DNA from: Sphingomonas melonis
Lineage (GTDB): Bacteria > Pseudomonadota > Alphaproteobacteria > Sphingomonadales > Sphingomonadaceae
Length of the DNA stretch: 64,000 nt
Assembly: GCF_013409985.1 (NCBI RefSeq)
Contig: NZ_JACCBY010000002.1
Coordinates: 186,001-250,000 of the forward strand
Direction of reading: 5' to 3'
The translations under genes and the position numbers were made by a program. The notes beneath the pieces were generated by a model that saw only the letters and a program-made list of their open reading frames with translations, was not told the origin of the DNA and did not search any database. Shown one piece after another: positions 52,745 through 63,653 of the stretch (position 1 is the first letter of the stretch; each line of letters begins with the position of its first letter).

Positions 52745-53051
52745 GGAAGGATCGACATTCGGGTTTTGGAGGCAACTCCTCCCTTTCTGGGGGGCAGGAC
52801 TATCACATCGGAACGTGTGTTTGAGCCGGTCCCCCTAAACCTCACCCCCGTCACCCCGGACTTGTTCCGGGGTCCACTCTGCGGCGGGGAGAAGGGCTTG
52901 ATTTGATACCATCCTCTTGCGGCTGGGTGGACCCCGGAACGAGTCCGGGGTGACGGCTATGATGAGGAAAGCGATCGAACCTCACTACCCCAGCCATATG
53001 CAATCGCGCTGCCCGCTACGGGGAGGCATTGGCCTGAATGTCGATCCGGCC
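52745..53051 (+). repeat. MITE-like element, copy 3 (307 bp)
   Basis: Left end GGAAGGATCGACATTCGG (52745), right end CTGAATGTCGATCCGGCC (53034-53051), an exact complement of the consensus end. Core palindrome at 52848-52956. Together with copy 2 it fills the secA-lipoprotein gap; no gene was found there. Confidence 0.75.
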
Positions 53052-53056
53052 CGGTT

Positions 53057-53085
53057 CGTCACCCCGGAACACGTCCGGGGTGACG
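53057..53085. terminator. Isolated half-core palindrome after secA, probable terminator
   Basis: CGTCACCCCGGA pairs with TCCGGGGTGACG around a 5-nt loop. It is the arm of the dispersed core palindrome folded on itself, 14 nt beyond the secA stop, and so may have been taken over as a terminator. Confidence 0.5.
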
Positions 53086-53099
53086 GGGGCGCGGAAACC

Positions 53100-55847
53100 T
53101 CAGACGGTGACCGCGCCGTGGCAGTGCTTGTACTTGCGGCCCGAGCCGCACGGGCACGGCGCGTTGCGGTTGACGCGACCCTCCCAATGTTCGGGATTGT
53201 CGCCGAGGATCGCCTCGGCGTCGGGCTGCATCATTTGCAACGGCGGGATCTGCGTCGTGATCCGGCCCAGCGTCCCGGCATCGATATCGTTCGAATCGTC
53301 CTCGCCGGTGAACGGGTCGAAATGGGTGGTGATGAAGTCGGGCAGCTCGGGAAGCTGCGGCGCTTCCTGCATTTGGAACTGCGCGTGCGCGATCGTCTTG
53401 GTCACATCCTCGCGGATTGAATCGAGCATGCGCTGGAACAGCGAGAACGCCTCCTGCTTGTATTCGTTGATCGGCGTCTTCTGCGCATAGGCGCGCAGGT
53501 GAACGACCTGACGCAAGGCGTCGAGCGTCGCGAGATGCTCCTTCCAGTGATGGTCGAGGTTCTGGAGCAGGATCGACTTTTCGACCTGCGTCCACGTCTC
53601 GGGCTCCAGCTCGGCGGCCTTGGCGGCGATCGCGGCATCGGCCGCCTCGCGCACCCGCTCCTCGACGATCTCGGGGTCGATCGCCTCTTCGGTCAGCCAA
53701 TCGTCGATCGGCAGGTCGAGGTTCAGGATCTCGGCCAGATTGGCCTTCATGCCCGCGATATCCCATTGTTCGGGATAGCTGTTCGGCGGGCAGGCACCGC
53801 CGACGATGACGTTGACCGTCTCGGTGCGCATGTCGGCCACGACGTCGCCGACCGCATCGGCATCCATGATGTCGGCGCGCTGTTCGTAGATCACCTTGCG
53901 CTGGTCGTTCATCACGTCGTCATATTCGACGACCTGCTTGCGGATATCGTAGTTGCGCGCCTCGACCTTCTTCTGCGCGGTCTCGATCGCCTTCGACAAC
54001 CACTTGCTGCCGATCGCCTCGCCGTCCTCGATATTGTTGCGCATCATCTTGGCGAACAAGGTGTCCGGGCCGAAGATGCGGAGCAGATCGTCGTCGAGGC
54101 TGAGGTAGAAGCGCGACAGGCCGGGATCGCCCTGACGGCCCGAGCGGCCGCGCAGCTGGTTGTCGATGCGGCGGCTCTCGTGGCGCTCGGTGCCGAGCAC
54201 GAACAGCCCGCCGGCGGCGAGCACCTCCTGCTTCTCGACCTCGATCTCGGCACGGATGCGCGTCGCCTCCGCCTCATATTCGGGCGTGCCCTCGACCAGG
54301 TCGGGATGCTCGTCGAGCATGCGGAATTCGAGGTTGCCGCCGAGTTTGATGTCGGTGCCGCGGCCCGCCATGTTGGTGGCGATCGTCACCGCCGACTTGC
54401 GGCCGGCCTGGGCGACGATATGCGCCTCCATCTCGTGGTAGCGCGCGTTGAGCACCTTGTGCGCGACGCCCTCCTGCTGGAGGAATTCGCTGAGCAGCTC
54501 GGACTTCTCGATCGAGACGGTGCCGACCAGCACCGGCTGGCCGAGCGCGGCATGTTCGCGGATCTTCTTGGCGATCGCGCGGAACTTGTCGTTGGTGTCC
54601 TTGTAGAATTCGTCCTCCTCGTCGACGCGGCGGACGCCGACGTTGGTCGGGATGGTGACGACGTTCATCTTGTAGATGTCGTAGAATTCCGCCGCCTCGG
54701 TCGCCGCGGTGCCGGTCATGCCGGCGAGCTTGGGGTACATGCGGAAATAGTTCTGGAAGGTGATCGAGGCCATCGTCTGGTTCTCGGGCTCGATCGTCAC
54801 GCCCTCCTTCGCCTCGACCGCCTGGTGCAGGCCGTCCGACCAGCGGCGGCCGTCCATCATGCGGCCGGTGAATTCGTCGATGATGATGACCTTGCCATCC
54901 TTGACGATGTAATCGGTGTCCGCCTTGAACATCATGTTCGCGCGCAGCGACTGGTTGACGTGGTGAACGACCTGCGTGTTCTCGAAATCGTAGAGGTTGG
55001 CGCCTTCGAGCAGGCCCGCCGCCTCGAGCATCCGCTCGATCCGCTCGGTGCCGCTTTCGGTCAGGATGATCGACTTCTGCTTCTCGTCCTTTTCGTAATC
55101 GTCGGCGTTGAGCTGCTTCACGATCGCGTCGACGCTCATGTACAGTTCCGACTTGTCGTCGGTGGGGCCGGAGATGATCAGCGGCGTGCGCGCCTCGTCG
55201 ATCAGCACCGAGTCGACCTCGTCGACGATCGCCATGCTGAAGGCGCGCTGCACCATCGAACTGCGCTCGTACTTCATGTTGTCGCGCAGGTAATCGAAGC
55301 CGAATTCGTTGTTGGTGCCGTAGGTGATGTCGCTGTTGTAGGCGGCGCGGCGCTGTTCGTCGGTGAGGTTGGGGATGATCGTGCCGACAGTCAGGCCGAG
55401 GAAGCGATAGACCTGGCCCATCCATTCGGCGTCGCGCGCGGCGAGATAGTCGTTGACGGTAATGACGTGGACGCCGTCACCGGGCAGCGCGTTGAGATAG
55501 GTCGCCAGCGTCGCGACGAGCGTCTTGCCCTCGCCGGTGCGCATCTCGGCGATCTCGCCGCGGTGGAGGACGATGCCGCCGATCATCTGCACGTCGAAAT
55601 GGCGCATGCCGAGCACGCGCACCGCCGCCTCGCGCACCGTGGCGAACGCCTCGGGCAGCAGGTCGTCGAGCTTGGCGCCGTTGGCGAGCTGCTCGCGGAA
55701 CTTGGCGGTCTGCGCGGCGAGCTGGTCGTCGGAGAGCGCCTGGAGCATCGGCTCGAACCCGGCGATCTTCTGGACGATCGGGTTGAGTGACTTGACGTAG
55801 CGGTCGTTGGACGAGCCGAAGAGCGATTTAGCGATGCCGCCGAACAT
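53100..55847 (-). CDS. secA: Preprotein translocase ATPase subunit SecA
   Basis: Motor ATPase driving export through SecYEG, 915 residues. Walker A is in [22 protein letters not shown], the DEAD-type box in [21 protein letters not shown], the second RecA motif in [18 protein letters not shown]. The C-terminus carries the zinc-binding SEC-C tail [17 protein letters not shown], for SecB and lipid contact. ATG 55847 ([19 protein letters not shown]) with AGGAA upstream is the family start; the extended open frame upstream to 56423 is a shadow. Confidence 0.97.
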   Translation of the reverse strand: MFGGIAKSLFGSSNDRYVKSLNPIVQKIAGFEPMLQALSDDQLAAQTAKFREQLANGAKLDDLLPEAFATVREAAVRVLGMRHFDVQMIGGIVLHRGEIAEMRTGEGKTLVATLATYLNALPGDGVHVITVNDYLAARDAEWMGQVYRFLGLTVGTIIPNLTDEQRRAAYNSDITYGTNNEFGFDYLRDNMKYERSSMVQRAFSMAIVDEVDSVLIDEARTPLIISGPTDDKSELYMSVDAIVKQLNADDYEKDEKQKSIILTESGTERIERMLEAAGLLEGANLYDFENTQVVHHVNQSLRANMMFKADTDYIVKDGKVIIIDEFTGRMMDGRRWSDGLHQAVEAKEGVTIEPENQTMASITFQNYFRMYPKLAGMTGTAATEAAEFYDIYKMNVVTIPTNVGVRRVDEEDEFYKDTNDKFRAIAKKIREHAALGQPVLVGTVSIEKSELLSEFLQQEGVAHKVLNARYHEMEAHIVAQAGRKSAVTIATNMAGRGTDIKLGGNLEFRMLDEHPDLVEGTPEYEAEATRIRAEIEVEKQEVLAAGGLFVLGTERHESRRIDNQLRGRSGRQGDPGLSRFYLSLDDDLLRIFGPDTLFAKMMRNNIEDGEAIGSKWLSKAIETAQKKVEARNYDIRKQVVEYDDVMNDQRKVIYEQRADIMDADAVGDVVADMRTETVNVIVGGACPPNSYPEQWDIAGMKANLAEILNLDLPIDDWLTEEAIDPEIVEERVREAADAAIAAKAAELEPETWTQVEKSILLQNLDHHWKEHLATLDALRQVVHLRAYAQKTPINEYKQEAFSLFQRMLDSIREDVTKTIAHAQFQMQEAPQLPELPDFITTHFDPFTGEDDSNDIDAGTLGRITTQIPPLQMMQPDAEAILGDNPEHWEGRVNRNAPCPCGSGRKYKHCHGAVTV

Positions 55848-55948
55848 AGGGATGGTTCCTGGATAAGGGTGCGCGCACGGCCCGGGTGCGGGGCGGCGCA
55901 GCGTCGTTGTCACGAAGATATGGGTCGCAGCCCGGGCTGCAACGGGCG

Positions 55949-56215
55949 CTATTCGCGCCGGCGGCGCGCGTAGAGCGGTTCGGTGGGGGCCACCGCTGGC
56001 GCGGCAGTCACGACGCCGCTCGCGACGACATCCAGCGACGGCAACGCCTGCGGAGGCCGGCTGGCAACACGCGCGGGGATCGCGCGCGCTTCCACCATGG
56101 CCGCCGCGCTCGCGACGGCATGCGCTGCTGCCGGCGTGCGCATCGCCGACGTGCCGCCGGTCAGGGCGGACAGCAGTGCAGACAGGAGAAGCAGCAGATT
56201 CACGCGTCGAGCCAT
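55949..56215 (-). CDS. Hypothetical secreted small protein (88 residues)
   Basis: Predicted signal peptide [24 protein letters not shown] followed by a short Ala/Pro-rich tail ([20 protein letters not shown]) with Arg-rich end. No domain recognised. It lies between the TonB-like gene and secA on the same strand, where many alphaproteobacteria carry a peptidyl-prolyl isomerase; nothing resembling one is seen. ATG 56215 is chosen for the signal peptide. Could be a spurious frame. Confidence 0.45.
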   Translation of the reverse strand: MARRVNLLLLLSALLSALTGGTSAMRTPAAAHAVASAAAMVEARAIPARVASRPPQALPSLDVVASGVVTAAPAVAPTEPLYARRRRE

Positions 56216-56275
56216 AAGCGGCCACTGCCGCCGCGTCCACCGTAAGTCGCGCGGCAAACTGCCCTTCCGTCGCGA

Positions 56276-56836
56276 TCAACGGGGAAGTTTCCAGGCGACG
56301 CGACGGGTGAAGACGCGCGGAAGGCTGCCCGACGGAGCTGCCGGATAGCGCGCGCGGCGCGTAATCGCGTCGCAGGCGGCGCGGTCCAGACTGTCGTGGC
56401 CGCTCGTGCGCAACGTCTTGCAATCAGCGACGCGTCCGTCACCATCGACGACCCAGGTGATGGTGACGGTGCCCTCCTCGTTATTGCGCAGCGCGGCCAT
56501 CGGATAGTCGTCAGGGGTGATCCAGCCCGCCGGATTGGGAGAGTCGGGCGGGCGGGCAGCGCGGGCGCGGTCCTCACGCACTGCCGCTTCGACCGCCCGC
56601 CGGCGACGTGCCTGATCTTCTGCCCGGCGCGCGGCGATCTCCTGCCGCGCCGCGCCGATACCGGCATTCACCGCGAACGCGACCGCTACGACGCTCGCCG
56701 CCAGAACGACCACCAGCACAACCAGCACCGCGACCCTGAGATTGCGTCCGTCGCCCGTAAAGCGCGAGCCCGTCCCGCCGGGACGGGCGTCGGGATCAAG
56801 GACGGTAATTCGTGCCGGTGAAGGTTCGTCGATCAT
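56276..56836 (-). CDS. TonB family protein
   Basis: Predicted inner-membrane protein of 186 residues: cytoplasmic lead, one helix (about residues 33-60, [25 protein letters not shown]), an Arg/Glu/Ala-rich coiled stretch (about 65-95), and a C-terminal TonB-like domain ([47 protein letters not shown]). A link to TonB-dependent transport is possible; no ExbB/ExbD genes are near. The linker is far shorter than in classical TonB. It is divergent from argJ, 40 bp apart. Confidence 0.8.
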   Translation of the reverse strand: MIDEPSPARITVLDPDARPGGTGSRFTGDGRNLRVAVLVVLVVVLAASVVAVAFAVNAGIGAARQEIAARRAEDQARRRRAVEAAVREDRARAARPPDSPNPAGWITPDDYPMAALRNNEEGTVTITWVVDGDGRVADCKTLRTSGHDSLDRAACDAITRRARYPAAPSGSLPRVFTRRVAWKLPR

Positions 56837-56876
56837 CCGTCTTTGCCCCGTCTTGGAAGCAGCCTATGGCAGCGGC

Positions 56877-58103
56877 ATGTCTTCGTCCATCTCCCCGCTC
56901 GCCACCCCCTTCCCCGCCTTGCCCGCGATCGCCGGCGTCGTGCCGCATGTCGCGCGGGCGCAGTACAAGACGTGGGACCGCTGCGATCTCACCTTCGTCA
57001 CGCTTGCCGAAGGGACCAGCGTCGCCGGCGTCGTCACGCAGAGCAAATGCCCGTCGCCCGAGGTGGAATGGTGCCGCAAGGCGCTCACCCTCGGCACCGC
57101 CCGTGCGCTGGTGGTCAATGCGGGCAATTCCAACGCCTTCACCGGGCATCGCGGGCGCGCCGCGGTCGAGGCGATCGCGGCGCGGACCGCGCAGCATCTC
57201 GGCTGCCAGCCGTCGGACGTGTTCGTCGCCTCGACCGGGGTGATCGGCGTGCCGCTGCCGATCGACAAGGCGGAGGCGGGCCTCGACGCCGCCTTCACGG
57301 CGACGCCCTGCGACTGGCGCGCCGCGGCAGAGACGATCGGCACCACCGACACCTATCCCAAGGGGGCGATGACGACCGCGATCGTCGACGGCCGCACGGT
57401 GACGCTGGTCGGCATCATCAAGGGCTCGGGGATGATCGCGCCCGACATGGCGACGATGCTCGGCTTCATCTTCACCGATGCCGCGGTAACGCCGGGCTTC
57501 CTGCAGGCGGCGCTCAACGCCGCCAACCGCAATACCTTTTCGTGCATCACCGTCGACGGCGACACCTCGACCAGCGACACGGTGCTCGCCTTCGCCACCG
57601 GCGCGGCGGGCAATGCGCCGCTCGACTCCGCCGACAGCGACGGGGCGGACGCCTTCGCCGCGGCGCTCGCCGACCTGTGCGCGCAGCTCGCGCTGCTGGT
57701 GGTGCGCGACGGCGAGGGCGCGACCAAGCTGATCGAGATCGCGGTCACCGGCGCGGAGAGCGACGCCTCGGCGCACCGCATCGCCATGTCGATCGCCAAT
57801 TCGCCGCTGGTGAAGACCGCGATCGCCGGCGAGGACGCCAATTGGGGCCGCGTCGTCATGGCGGTCGGCAAGGCCGGCGAACCCGCCGAGCGTGACAAAC
57901 TCTCGATCCGCTTCGGCGAGACGCAGGTCGCGCGCGAGGGACTGGCGGTCGAGGGTTATGACGAGGCGCCGGTCGCCGCGCATCTGAAGGGTCAGGAGAT
58001 CGAGGTCGGCGTCGACCTCGGCCTCGGCGATGGCGCGGCGACGGTTTGGACCTGCGACCTCACGCACGGCTATATCTCGATCAACGCCGACTACAGGAGC
58101 TGA
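56877..58103 (+). CDS. argJ: Bifunctional glutamate N-acetyltransferase / amino-acid N-acetyltransferase
   Basis: Ornithine acetyltransferase of arginine synthesis; it recycles the acetyl group from N-acetylornithine to glutamate. The 408-residue precursor self-cleaves before a conserved Thr in MATMLGF, here Thr193. Other blocks: VVNAGNSNAFTGHRG, VASTGVIGVPLPID, FSCITVDGDTSTSDTVLAFA, MSIANSPLVKTAIAGEDANWGR. ATG 56877 (MSSSISPLAT) is the family start; the longer frame from 56742 is divergent-gene shadow. The inositol-phosphatase gene starts 1 nt after the stop. Confidence 0.95.
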   Translation: MSSSISPLATPFPALPAIAGVVPHVARAQYKTWDRCDLTFVTLAEGTSVAGVVTQSKCPSPEVEWCRKALTLGTARALVVNAGNSNAFTGHRGRAAVEAIAARTAQHLGCQPSDVFVASTGVIGVPLPIDKAEAGLDAAFTATPCDWRAAAETIGTTDTYPKGAMTTAIVDGRTVTLVGIIKGSGMIAPDMATMLGFIFTDAAVTPGFLQAALNAANRNTFSCITVDGDTSTSDTVLAFATGAAGNAPLDSADSDGADAFAAALADLCAQLALLVVRDGEGATKLIEIAVTGAESDASAHRIAMSIANSPLVKTAIAGEDANWGRVVMAVGKAGEPAERDKLSIRFGETQVAREGLAVEGYDEAPVAAHLKGQEIEVGVDLGLGDGAATVWTCDLTHGYISINADYRS

Positions 58104-58104
58104 C

Positions 58105-58902
58105 ATGCACCATGTGCACCACGACGCCGTCGTCACCCTGATGCGACGGGTGGCGGCGGAGATCGTCATGCCGCGCTTCCGCAACCTCGCCGCCGACGAG
58201 ATCGAGGAGAAGGCCGCCGACGACATGGTGACCGTCGCCGACCGCGAGAGCGAGGCGGCGCTGACCGCCGGGCTGGCGGCGCTCGATCCCGGCATCCGCG
58301 TCGTCGGCGAGGAAGCGGTGGCGGCGGATGCGTCGCTGGTCGACGGCATCGAACGCGGCCGGGTGTGGATCATCGACCCGATCGACGGCACCAACAATTA
58401 CGCCAGCGGCATCGCCACCTTCGGCATCATGATCGCGCTGGTCGAGGATGGCGAGACGCAGGCCGGCTGGATCCTCGATCCGGTCAACGACCGGCTTTGT
58501 CATGCGGTGCTCGGCGGCGGCGCCTATGTGAACGGCGAACGCGTGACCGCGCGGGCGAGCGACGGGGAGCGGCCGTCGGTGGTGCTCGCGACCTATTTCA
58601 TGACCGACGCGGAAAAGGCGTCACTCTACGCGCGTGCGGAGCGGGCGTTCAGCGTCGCGCCGATGCCGCGCTGCGCGGCGGAGCAATATCCGCGGCTGGC
58701 GCTGGGGACGAACGACGTCGCGCTGTTCCAGAAGACGCTGCCCTGGGATCATGCGCCGGGCTCGCTGTTCCTGCGCGAGGCGGGCGGCGTGGTGCGGTGG
58801 CCGGATGGCAGGGATTATCACGTCGGCGATCAGCGCCGCGGGATGCTCGCCGCCGCCTCGCCCGATTTGTGGGAGCAGGCGGCGAAGCTGCTGTTCGGGT
58901 AA
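58105..58902 (+). CDS. Inositol monophosphatase family protein
   Basis: Mg-dependent phosphatase of 265 residues. Motifs: VVGEEAV (metal Glu pair), WIIDPIDGTNNYASG, and LPWDHAPGSLFLREAGG. It could act on inositol monophosphate, histidinol phosphate or PAP; in arginine/histidine-adjacent contexts several such genes turn out to be histidinol-phosphatases, so the substrate is left open. ATG 58105 has AGGAG inside the end of argJ, 1 nt spacing between genes, so they are an operon. The repeat triplicate begins 3 nt after the stop. Confidence 0.92.
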   Translation: MHHVHHDAVVTLMRRVAAEIVMPRFRNLAADEIEEKAADDMVTVADRESEAALTAGLAALDPGIRVVGEEAVAADASLVDGIERGRVWIIDPIDGTNNYASGIATFGIMIALVEDGETQAGWILDPVNDRLCHAVLGGGAYVNGERVTARASDGERPSVVLATYFMTDAEKASLYARAERAFSVAPMPRCAAEQYPRLALGTNDVALFQKTLPWDHAPGSLFLREAGGVVRWPDGRDYHVGDQRRGMLAAASPDLWEQAAKLLFG

Positions 58903-58905
58903 CGA

Positions 58906-59828
58906 AAGCCCCTCCTCTTCAGAGGAGGGGTTGGGGGTGGAGGACATCACCGACGGTCGTCGGTGCGACCTCCTGACGTGGCAGAGCCATCACAGAGGGC
59001 TGTTCATGCAGGCCCGGCGTTGGCCAATCCCACCACGTCACCCCGGACTCGTTCCGGGGTCCACTCTGCGGCGAGGGGATGGGGTTGAGGCGATATCGCT
59101 CTCGTGCGGCCCGGTGGACCCCGGAACGAGTCCGGGGTGACGGACCTCTTGTGGATACCGTTCGAACCCCAGCGCCGCCAGCACATGCGATGAGCCCCTC
59201 CCGGAAAGGGGAAGCCCCTCCTCTTCAGAGGAGGGGTTAGGGTGGAGGATGTCACGGACCGTTGTCGGTGCGACACTCCTGACGTGGCAGAGCTATCACA
59301 GAGGGCTGTTCATGCAGGCCCGGCGTTGGCCGGCCAATCCCACCACGTCACCCCGAACTTGTTCCGGGGTCCACTCTGCGGCGAGGGGATGGGGTTGAGA
59401 CGATATCGCTCTCGTGCGGCCCGGTGGACCCCGGAACGAGTCCGGGGTGACGGACCTCTTGAGGATACCGTTCGAACCTCAGCGCCGCCAGCACATGCGG
59501 TGAGCCCCTCCCGGAAATGGGAAGCCCCTCCTCTTCAGAGGAGGGGTTGGGGTGGAGGACATCACGGACAATTGTCGGTGCGACACTCCTGACGTGGTAG
59601 AGCCATCACAGAGGGCTGTTCATGCACGCCCGGCGTTGGCCAATCCCACCACGTCACCCCGGACTCGTTCCGGGGGCCACTCTGCGGCGAGGGGATGGGG
59701 TTGAGACGATATCGCTCTCGTGCGGCCCGGTGGACCCCGGAACGAGTCCGGGGTGACGGACCTCTTGAAGATACCGTTCGAACCTCAGCGCCGCCAGCAC
59801 ATGCGGTGAGTCCCTCCCCGCAACGGGA
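58906..59828. repeat. Tandem triplication of a ~307-bp intergenic element
   Basis: Three copies in direct orientation: 58906-59211 (306 bp), 59212-59521 (310 bp, carrying an extra GGCC) and 59522 to about 59828. Each starts AAGCCCCTCCTCTTCAGAGG, includes a 22-bp palindrome, a shared CCATCACAGAGGGCTGTTCATG stretch split over two positions and a copy of the palindromic core (59036-59143, 59346-59453, 59652-59759). No protein-coding signal was found in the 945-bp gap; frames spanning it are repeat-derived. Confidence 0.9.
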
Positions 59829-59847
59829 AGGGGCTCACCATCACGCC

Positions 59848-60171
59848 TTACGCCAGCGCGCCTTCGAGCCACGCCTTGATGCGGCCCTTCGGCTCGGCGC
59901 CGACCTTGGTCGCCGCCGGTGCGCCGCCCTTGAACAGGATCATCGTCGGGATGCCACGGACGCCGTAACGACCCGGCGCATCGGGATTCTCGTCGATGTT
60001 GAGCTTGGCGATCGTCACCTGCTGGCCGAGCTCTTCCGAAAGCTCTTCAAGGCTCGGCCCGATCATCTTGCACGGGCCACACCATTCCGCCCAGAAGTCG
60101 ACGAGCACGGGACCGTCGGCCTTGAGCACGTCGGTGTCGAAGCTCGCGTCGGTAATCGCCTTGGTAGCCAT
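59848..60171 (-). CDS. trxA: Thioredoxin 1
   Basis: Cytosolic dithiol reductant of 107 residues. The active site is [12 protein letters not shown], followed by [24 protein letters not shown] with the cis-proline. It starts at ATG 60171 with AGGAG nine bases upstream; the longer frame to 60219 is not supported. It is separated from addA by 59 nt and reads in the same direction; the addAB-trxA order is common in alphaproteobacteria. Confidence 0.96.
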   Translation of the reverse strand: MATKAITDASFDTDVLKADGPVLVDFWAEWCGPCKMIGPSLEELSEELGQQVTIAKLNIDENPDAPGRYGVRGIPTMILFKGGAPAATKVGAEPKGRIKAWLEGALA

Positions 60172-60230
60172 TTCAATCTCCTTTGCAGCCCATCTAGGAT
60201 GGCGCGGACCCCGGCTCAACCGCCAGTGGC

Positions 60231-63200
60231 CTAGCTTTGCTCCCGCGGCCGAAAGCGCGGCTTGTGCGCGTCGAGCAATATGGGGTCGAGCACGAACAGC
60301 CGGGGGCCGCCGGTGTAGAGCAGCGCCGCCTCGATCCGCCGCTCGGGAAAGATCGTCGCCAGCGCCGCGGCATAGGCCGCCATCTGGTCGAGATGATAGG
60401 GCGGGATGTCGCCGACATCGTCCGGTACGCGCCGTCCGGTCTTGAAATCGACCACGCGGATATGGTCGGGCGCGATCAGCAACCGGTCGACCGTGCCCGA
60501 GACGACGAGGCCGTTGGCGAGCGTCGCGGCGATCGGCGCCTCGGTCAGCGCGTCGCCGCCGAACAGATCGGCGAAGCGCGCATCGTTCAACACCGCGAGC
60601 ACCCCGGTCACGATCCCGGCGCGCACCGCCGGATCGGCGACGCCGCCCGCGGTCGCCAGCCAGCGCTCTGCGCTCGCCGCCCGGTCTGCGGGCGCGACCG
60701 CGGGCAGACGCTCGAACAACGCGTGGAACAGCCGGCCGCGCTCGGCAGCGGCGCGCATCGCCGGACCGGGCGGCGGATCGCTGACCTCATCCTCTCCGAC
60801 TGCCGAAGGCGCGAGCGGTCGCGACGGACGGCTTTCGATCGGCGCGGGCCGCTGTGCCCAGTCGGGCAGCACCACCGCCTCGATCCGCTCCGCCTTGGCG
60901 GGGGCGCGCGGCTTGACCGGCGGCTGTGCGATCCGGCCGGTGAAGACGCGCGGCCCCTCCCCTGCGACGCCGAGCGCATCGAAGGCGCGCGAGGCGGCGG
61001 CATACCAGCTCGCTACCGGCGGCTCACCCTTGGCACGGGGGCCGAGCGCGCCGCCGATCACCAGCCGTTCCTCGGCCCGCGTCGCGGCGACGTAGAACAG
61101 CCGCCAATGTTCCTCCAGCTCGCGCCGCTCGACCTCGCCGATCGCCACGTCGAGCGGGCCGCCACGCTCGGCGGAGCGCGGGCGGAAGATCGGGATCGGC
61201 TGCGCGCCGGGCTCGGGCGACCAGCGCACCAGCGCGCGCGGTGCGGCGGTCGGATCGACCGTCGCATCGGCGAGGATCACCAGCGGCGCCTGCAACCCCT
61301 TGGCGCCGTGCGCGGTCATCACCCGCACCGCGTCGAGCGGCGCGGAGGGGTCGCGGACGATCTCGACGTCGCCACGATCGAACCAGTCGAGGAAGCGCTG
61401 CATGGACGGCGTCGAGGTCGTCTCGAAGGCCAGCGCGGCGTTGAGCAATTCCTCGATCGGATCGCGCGCCTCGGCGCCGAGCCGGCGGAGCAGCTTGCGC
61501 CGTCCGTCGAGCGGGCCGGACAACAGCTCTTCGAGGAACTGATAGGGCGTGGCGATATCGGCGCGCAGCAGCATCGAGCGCAGCGGCGCCAGCCGCTCCT
61601 CGGACTGGGTGAGCGTCAGATGCCGCCACAGGCTGCCGTGATCGCGCGGCGCGGCGTGCATCAATTCGTCCTGCGTCCAGCCGATCAGCGGTGACACCAG
61701 CAGCGACGCCAGCGACAGGTCGTCCTCCGGCTGCAGCGCGAAGCGGACCGCGGCGAGCAGATCCTGCACGGCCAGCGGCGCGTTGAGCCGCAACCGGTCG
61801 ACGCCGGCGACCGGCACGCCCTCGGCATAGAGGCGCGCGACGATCAGCGAGGCGAGATCGCCGCGGCGCTTGACGAGGATCATCACATCCTCGGGCCGCA
61901 GCGGCCGGCCCTTGCTCTCCAGCATCAGGCCGCCATCGATCCAGTCGCGCACCGCGCGCGCGATCCGCACCGCCTGTTCGCGGACGGCGTCGTCGATCCA
62001 CGCTTCCTCGTCCTCGTCGCTGCCACCGGCGATTACCGGCGGCCATAGCTCGACCGTGCCGGGGCCGGGCACCTCGCTGGCATGATCCTCCAGCGCGCCG
62101 ATCGCGCCGAGGCCCGGCTCGCCCGCCGCCGCGACCGCGGCATCGACGAATTCGAGGATCGGCCGCGTCGAGCGGAAGGAATGGGTCAGCGACAGGCGCT
62201 GGAACGGCAGGCCGCGTTCGGATTCGGGCCAATCCTCCTTGCCCTCGACCTCGGCGGCGCGGGTGGCGAAATGGCCCTCCGCCCAGCGGAAGTTGATCGG
62301 ATCGGTGCCCTGGAAGCCGAAGATCGCCTGTTTGAAGTCACCGACGGTGAACAGCGTCCGCGTCGACGGTGCATGGACGCCGCGGCCGACGAAGAACTCG
62401 CCGGCCAGCGCGGTGACGATCCGCCATTGGTTGAGGTTGGTATCCTGCGCCTCGTCGATCAGCACATGCTCGGTCGCCTGGTCGAGCTTGTAGCGCACCC
62501 ATTCGCCGACGCCGGGCTGTTCGAGCAGGCGCACCGTCACGCCGATCAGATCGTCGAAATCGACCGCACCGCTGCGCCGCTTCGCCGCGGCATAGGCGCG
62601 CGCATAATCGCGCCCGATGTCGAGCGCATCGGCGAGCAGATCGGCATAGGCCGCGCGTTGCGTCAGCGACAGCAGGTCGAGGCAATGGTCACCGAGCGCG
62701 GCGGCGAGTTCGGGATAGTCGGGGTCGGCATCGACCAGCTTCTTCGACGCCTTGCGCGGCTCGTTCTTGCCGGTCAGCACGACGCCGGCCAGCTCCTGCA
62801 AGGTCGCCGCGCGTGCCTCGGGCGCCGCGGCGAGCCAGCGGTCGAGCGTCTCGGCATGGCCGAGGCCCGTCGCCGCGCCCCACGCCTTGTTCGCCGCCGC
62901 CAGCCGCTCGATGAGGTCGACGTCGATCGCGTCGCACCCCGACGCCAGCGCCTCGCCGATATCGCCCTGCGGCAGGTCGAGCGCCCGGCGCAGCCACGGC
63001 TGGATGCCGCTCGGCAGCGCCTCCAGCGCGATCAGCGCGCGCGCGCAGGCGAGCAGGAAGCTCTCCGCCCCGCCCTCGCCGAGGCGCAGCGACAGCGCGC
63101 CGATCGTCTCGATCGGACGGACGCGGCCGTCGCGCTCCGCCTCGACCAGCAGCGTCGCCAGCGTCTCGCGGGCCAGCACCGCCTCCTCGCGCGCCTCGAG

Positions 63201-63653
63201 CGGGCGGAAGCCGGGGGTCAGCCCGGCCTCGACCGGGAAGGCGGCGAGCAGGCTCTGGCAGAAGCCGTGGATCGTCTGGATGCGCAGGCCGCCGCCCGGC
63301 GCGTCGAGCACCCCGGCGAACAACGTGCGCGCGCGCGCCTGCAACTCGGGCGTCGCACGCTCGCCGAGCGCCTCGAGATCGGCGGCGAGCTGCGGCCCCG
63401 GCATCCGCACCCAGGCGGCGAGCCGGTTGCTGATCCGCTGCGCCATCTCCGCCGCGCCCGCCTTGGTGAAGGTCAGGCACAGGATCGCGGCAGGCTCGGT
63501 GCCCTTGAGCAGCAGCCGGAACACGCGCGCGGCGAGCACCTGCGTCTTGCCGGTGCCGGCGGAGGCGGACAGCCAGACGTGCGCGTGCGGATCGCTCGCC
63601 GCCGCCTGCGCCCCCTTCAGCCGCGGCAGGGTGGCGAGTTCAGTCCCGGCCAT
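60231..63653 (-). CDS. addA: Double-strand break repair helicase AddA
   Basis: UvrD-type helicase-nuclease subunit that resects DNA ends for RecA, the RecBCD equivalent. The 1140-residue protein has Walker [19 protein letters not shown], the DEAQD box [15 protein letters not shown], helicase motifs FNLSFRST-type ([12 protein letters not shown]), [17 protein letters not shown], and a C-terminal nuclease with the catalytic [11 protein letters not shown] block. ATG 63653 overlaps the 3' end of addB by 14 nt. Ends 59 nt before trxA. Confidence 0.95.
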   Translation of the reverse strand: MAGTELATLPRLKGAQAAASDPHAHVWLSASAGTGKTQVLAARVFRLLLKGTEPAAILCLTFTKAGAAEMAQRISNRLAAWVRMPGPQLAADLEALGERATPELQARARTLFAGVLDAPGGGLRIQTIHGFCQSLLAAFPVEAGLTPGFRPLEAREEAVLARETLATLLVEAERDGRVRPIETIGALSLRLGEGGAESFLLACARALIALEALPSGIQPWLRRALDLPQGDIGEALASGCDAIDVDLIERLAAANKAWGAATGLGHAETLDRWLAAAPEARAATLQELAGVVLTGKNEPRKASKKLVDADPDYPELAAALGDHCLDLLSLTQRAAYADLLADALDIGRDYARAYAAAKRRSGAVDFDDLIGVTVRLLEQPGVGEWVRYKLDQATEHVLIDEAQDTNLNQWRIVTALAGEFFVGRGVHAPSTRTLFTVGDFKQAIFGFQGTDPINFRWAEGHFATRAAEVEGKEDWPESERGLPFQRLSLTHSFRSTRPILEFVDAAVAAAGEPGLGAIGALEDHASEVPGPGTVELWPPVIAGGSDEDEEAWIDDAVREQAVRIARAVRDWIDGGLMLESKGRPLRPEDVMILVKRRGDLASLIVARLYAEGVPVAGVDRLRLNAPLAVQDLLAAVRFALQPEDDLSLASLLVSPLIGWTQDELMHAAPRDHGSLWRHLTLTQSEERLAPLRSMLLRADIATPYQFLEELLSGPLDGRRKLLRRLGAEARDPIEELLNAALAFETTSTPSMQRFLDWFDRGDVEIVRDPSAPLDAVRVMTAHGAKGLQAPLVILADATVDPTAAPRALVRWSPEPGAQPIPIFRPRSAERGGPLDVAIGEVERRELEEHWRLFYVAATRAEERLVIGGALGPRAKGEPPVASWYAAASRAFDALGVAGEGPRVFTGRIAQPPVKPRAPAKAERIEAVVLPDWAQRPAPIESRPSRPLAPSAVGEDEVSDPPPGPAMRAAAERGRLFHALFERLPAVAPADRAASAERWLATAGGVADPAVRAGIVTGVLAVLNDARFADLFGGDALTEAPIAATLANGLVVSGTVDRLLIAPDHIRVVDFKTGRRVPDDVGDIPPYHLDQMAAYAAALATIFPERRIEAALLYTGGPRLFVLDPILLDAHKPRFRPREQS

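Noticed and set aside
53499..55790. Plus-strand open frame of 763 codons opposite secA
   Set aside because: Repetitive Val/Asp/Leu/Arg shadow without family motifs; secA motifs are complete on the minus strand.
59004..59276. Small open frames within the tandem repeat
   Set aside because: They consist of translated repeat (HPGLVPGSTL-type peptide, typical of these palindromes), have no ribosome site and recur with the repeat unit.
58906..59828. CRISPR array
   Set aside because: Repeat units are ~307 bp and contiguous, with no short repeat/unique spacer pattern and no cas gene nearby.
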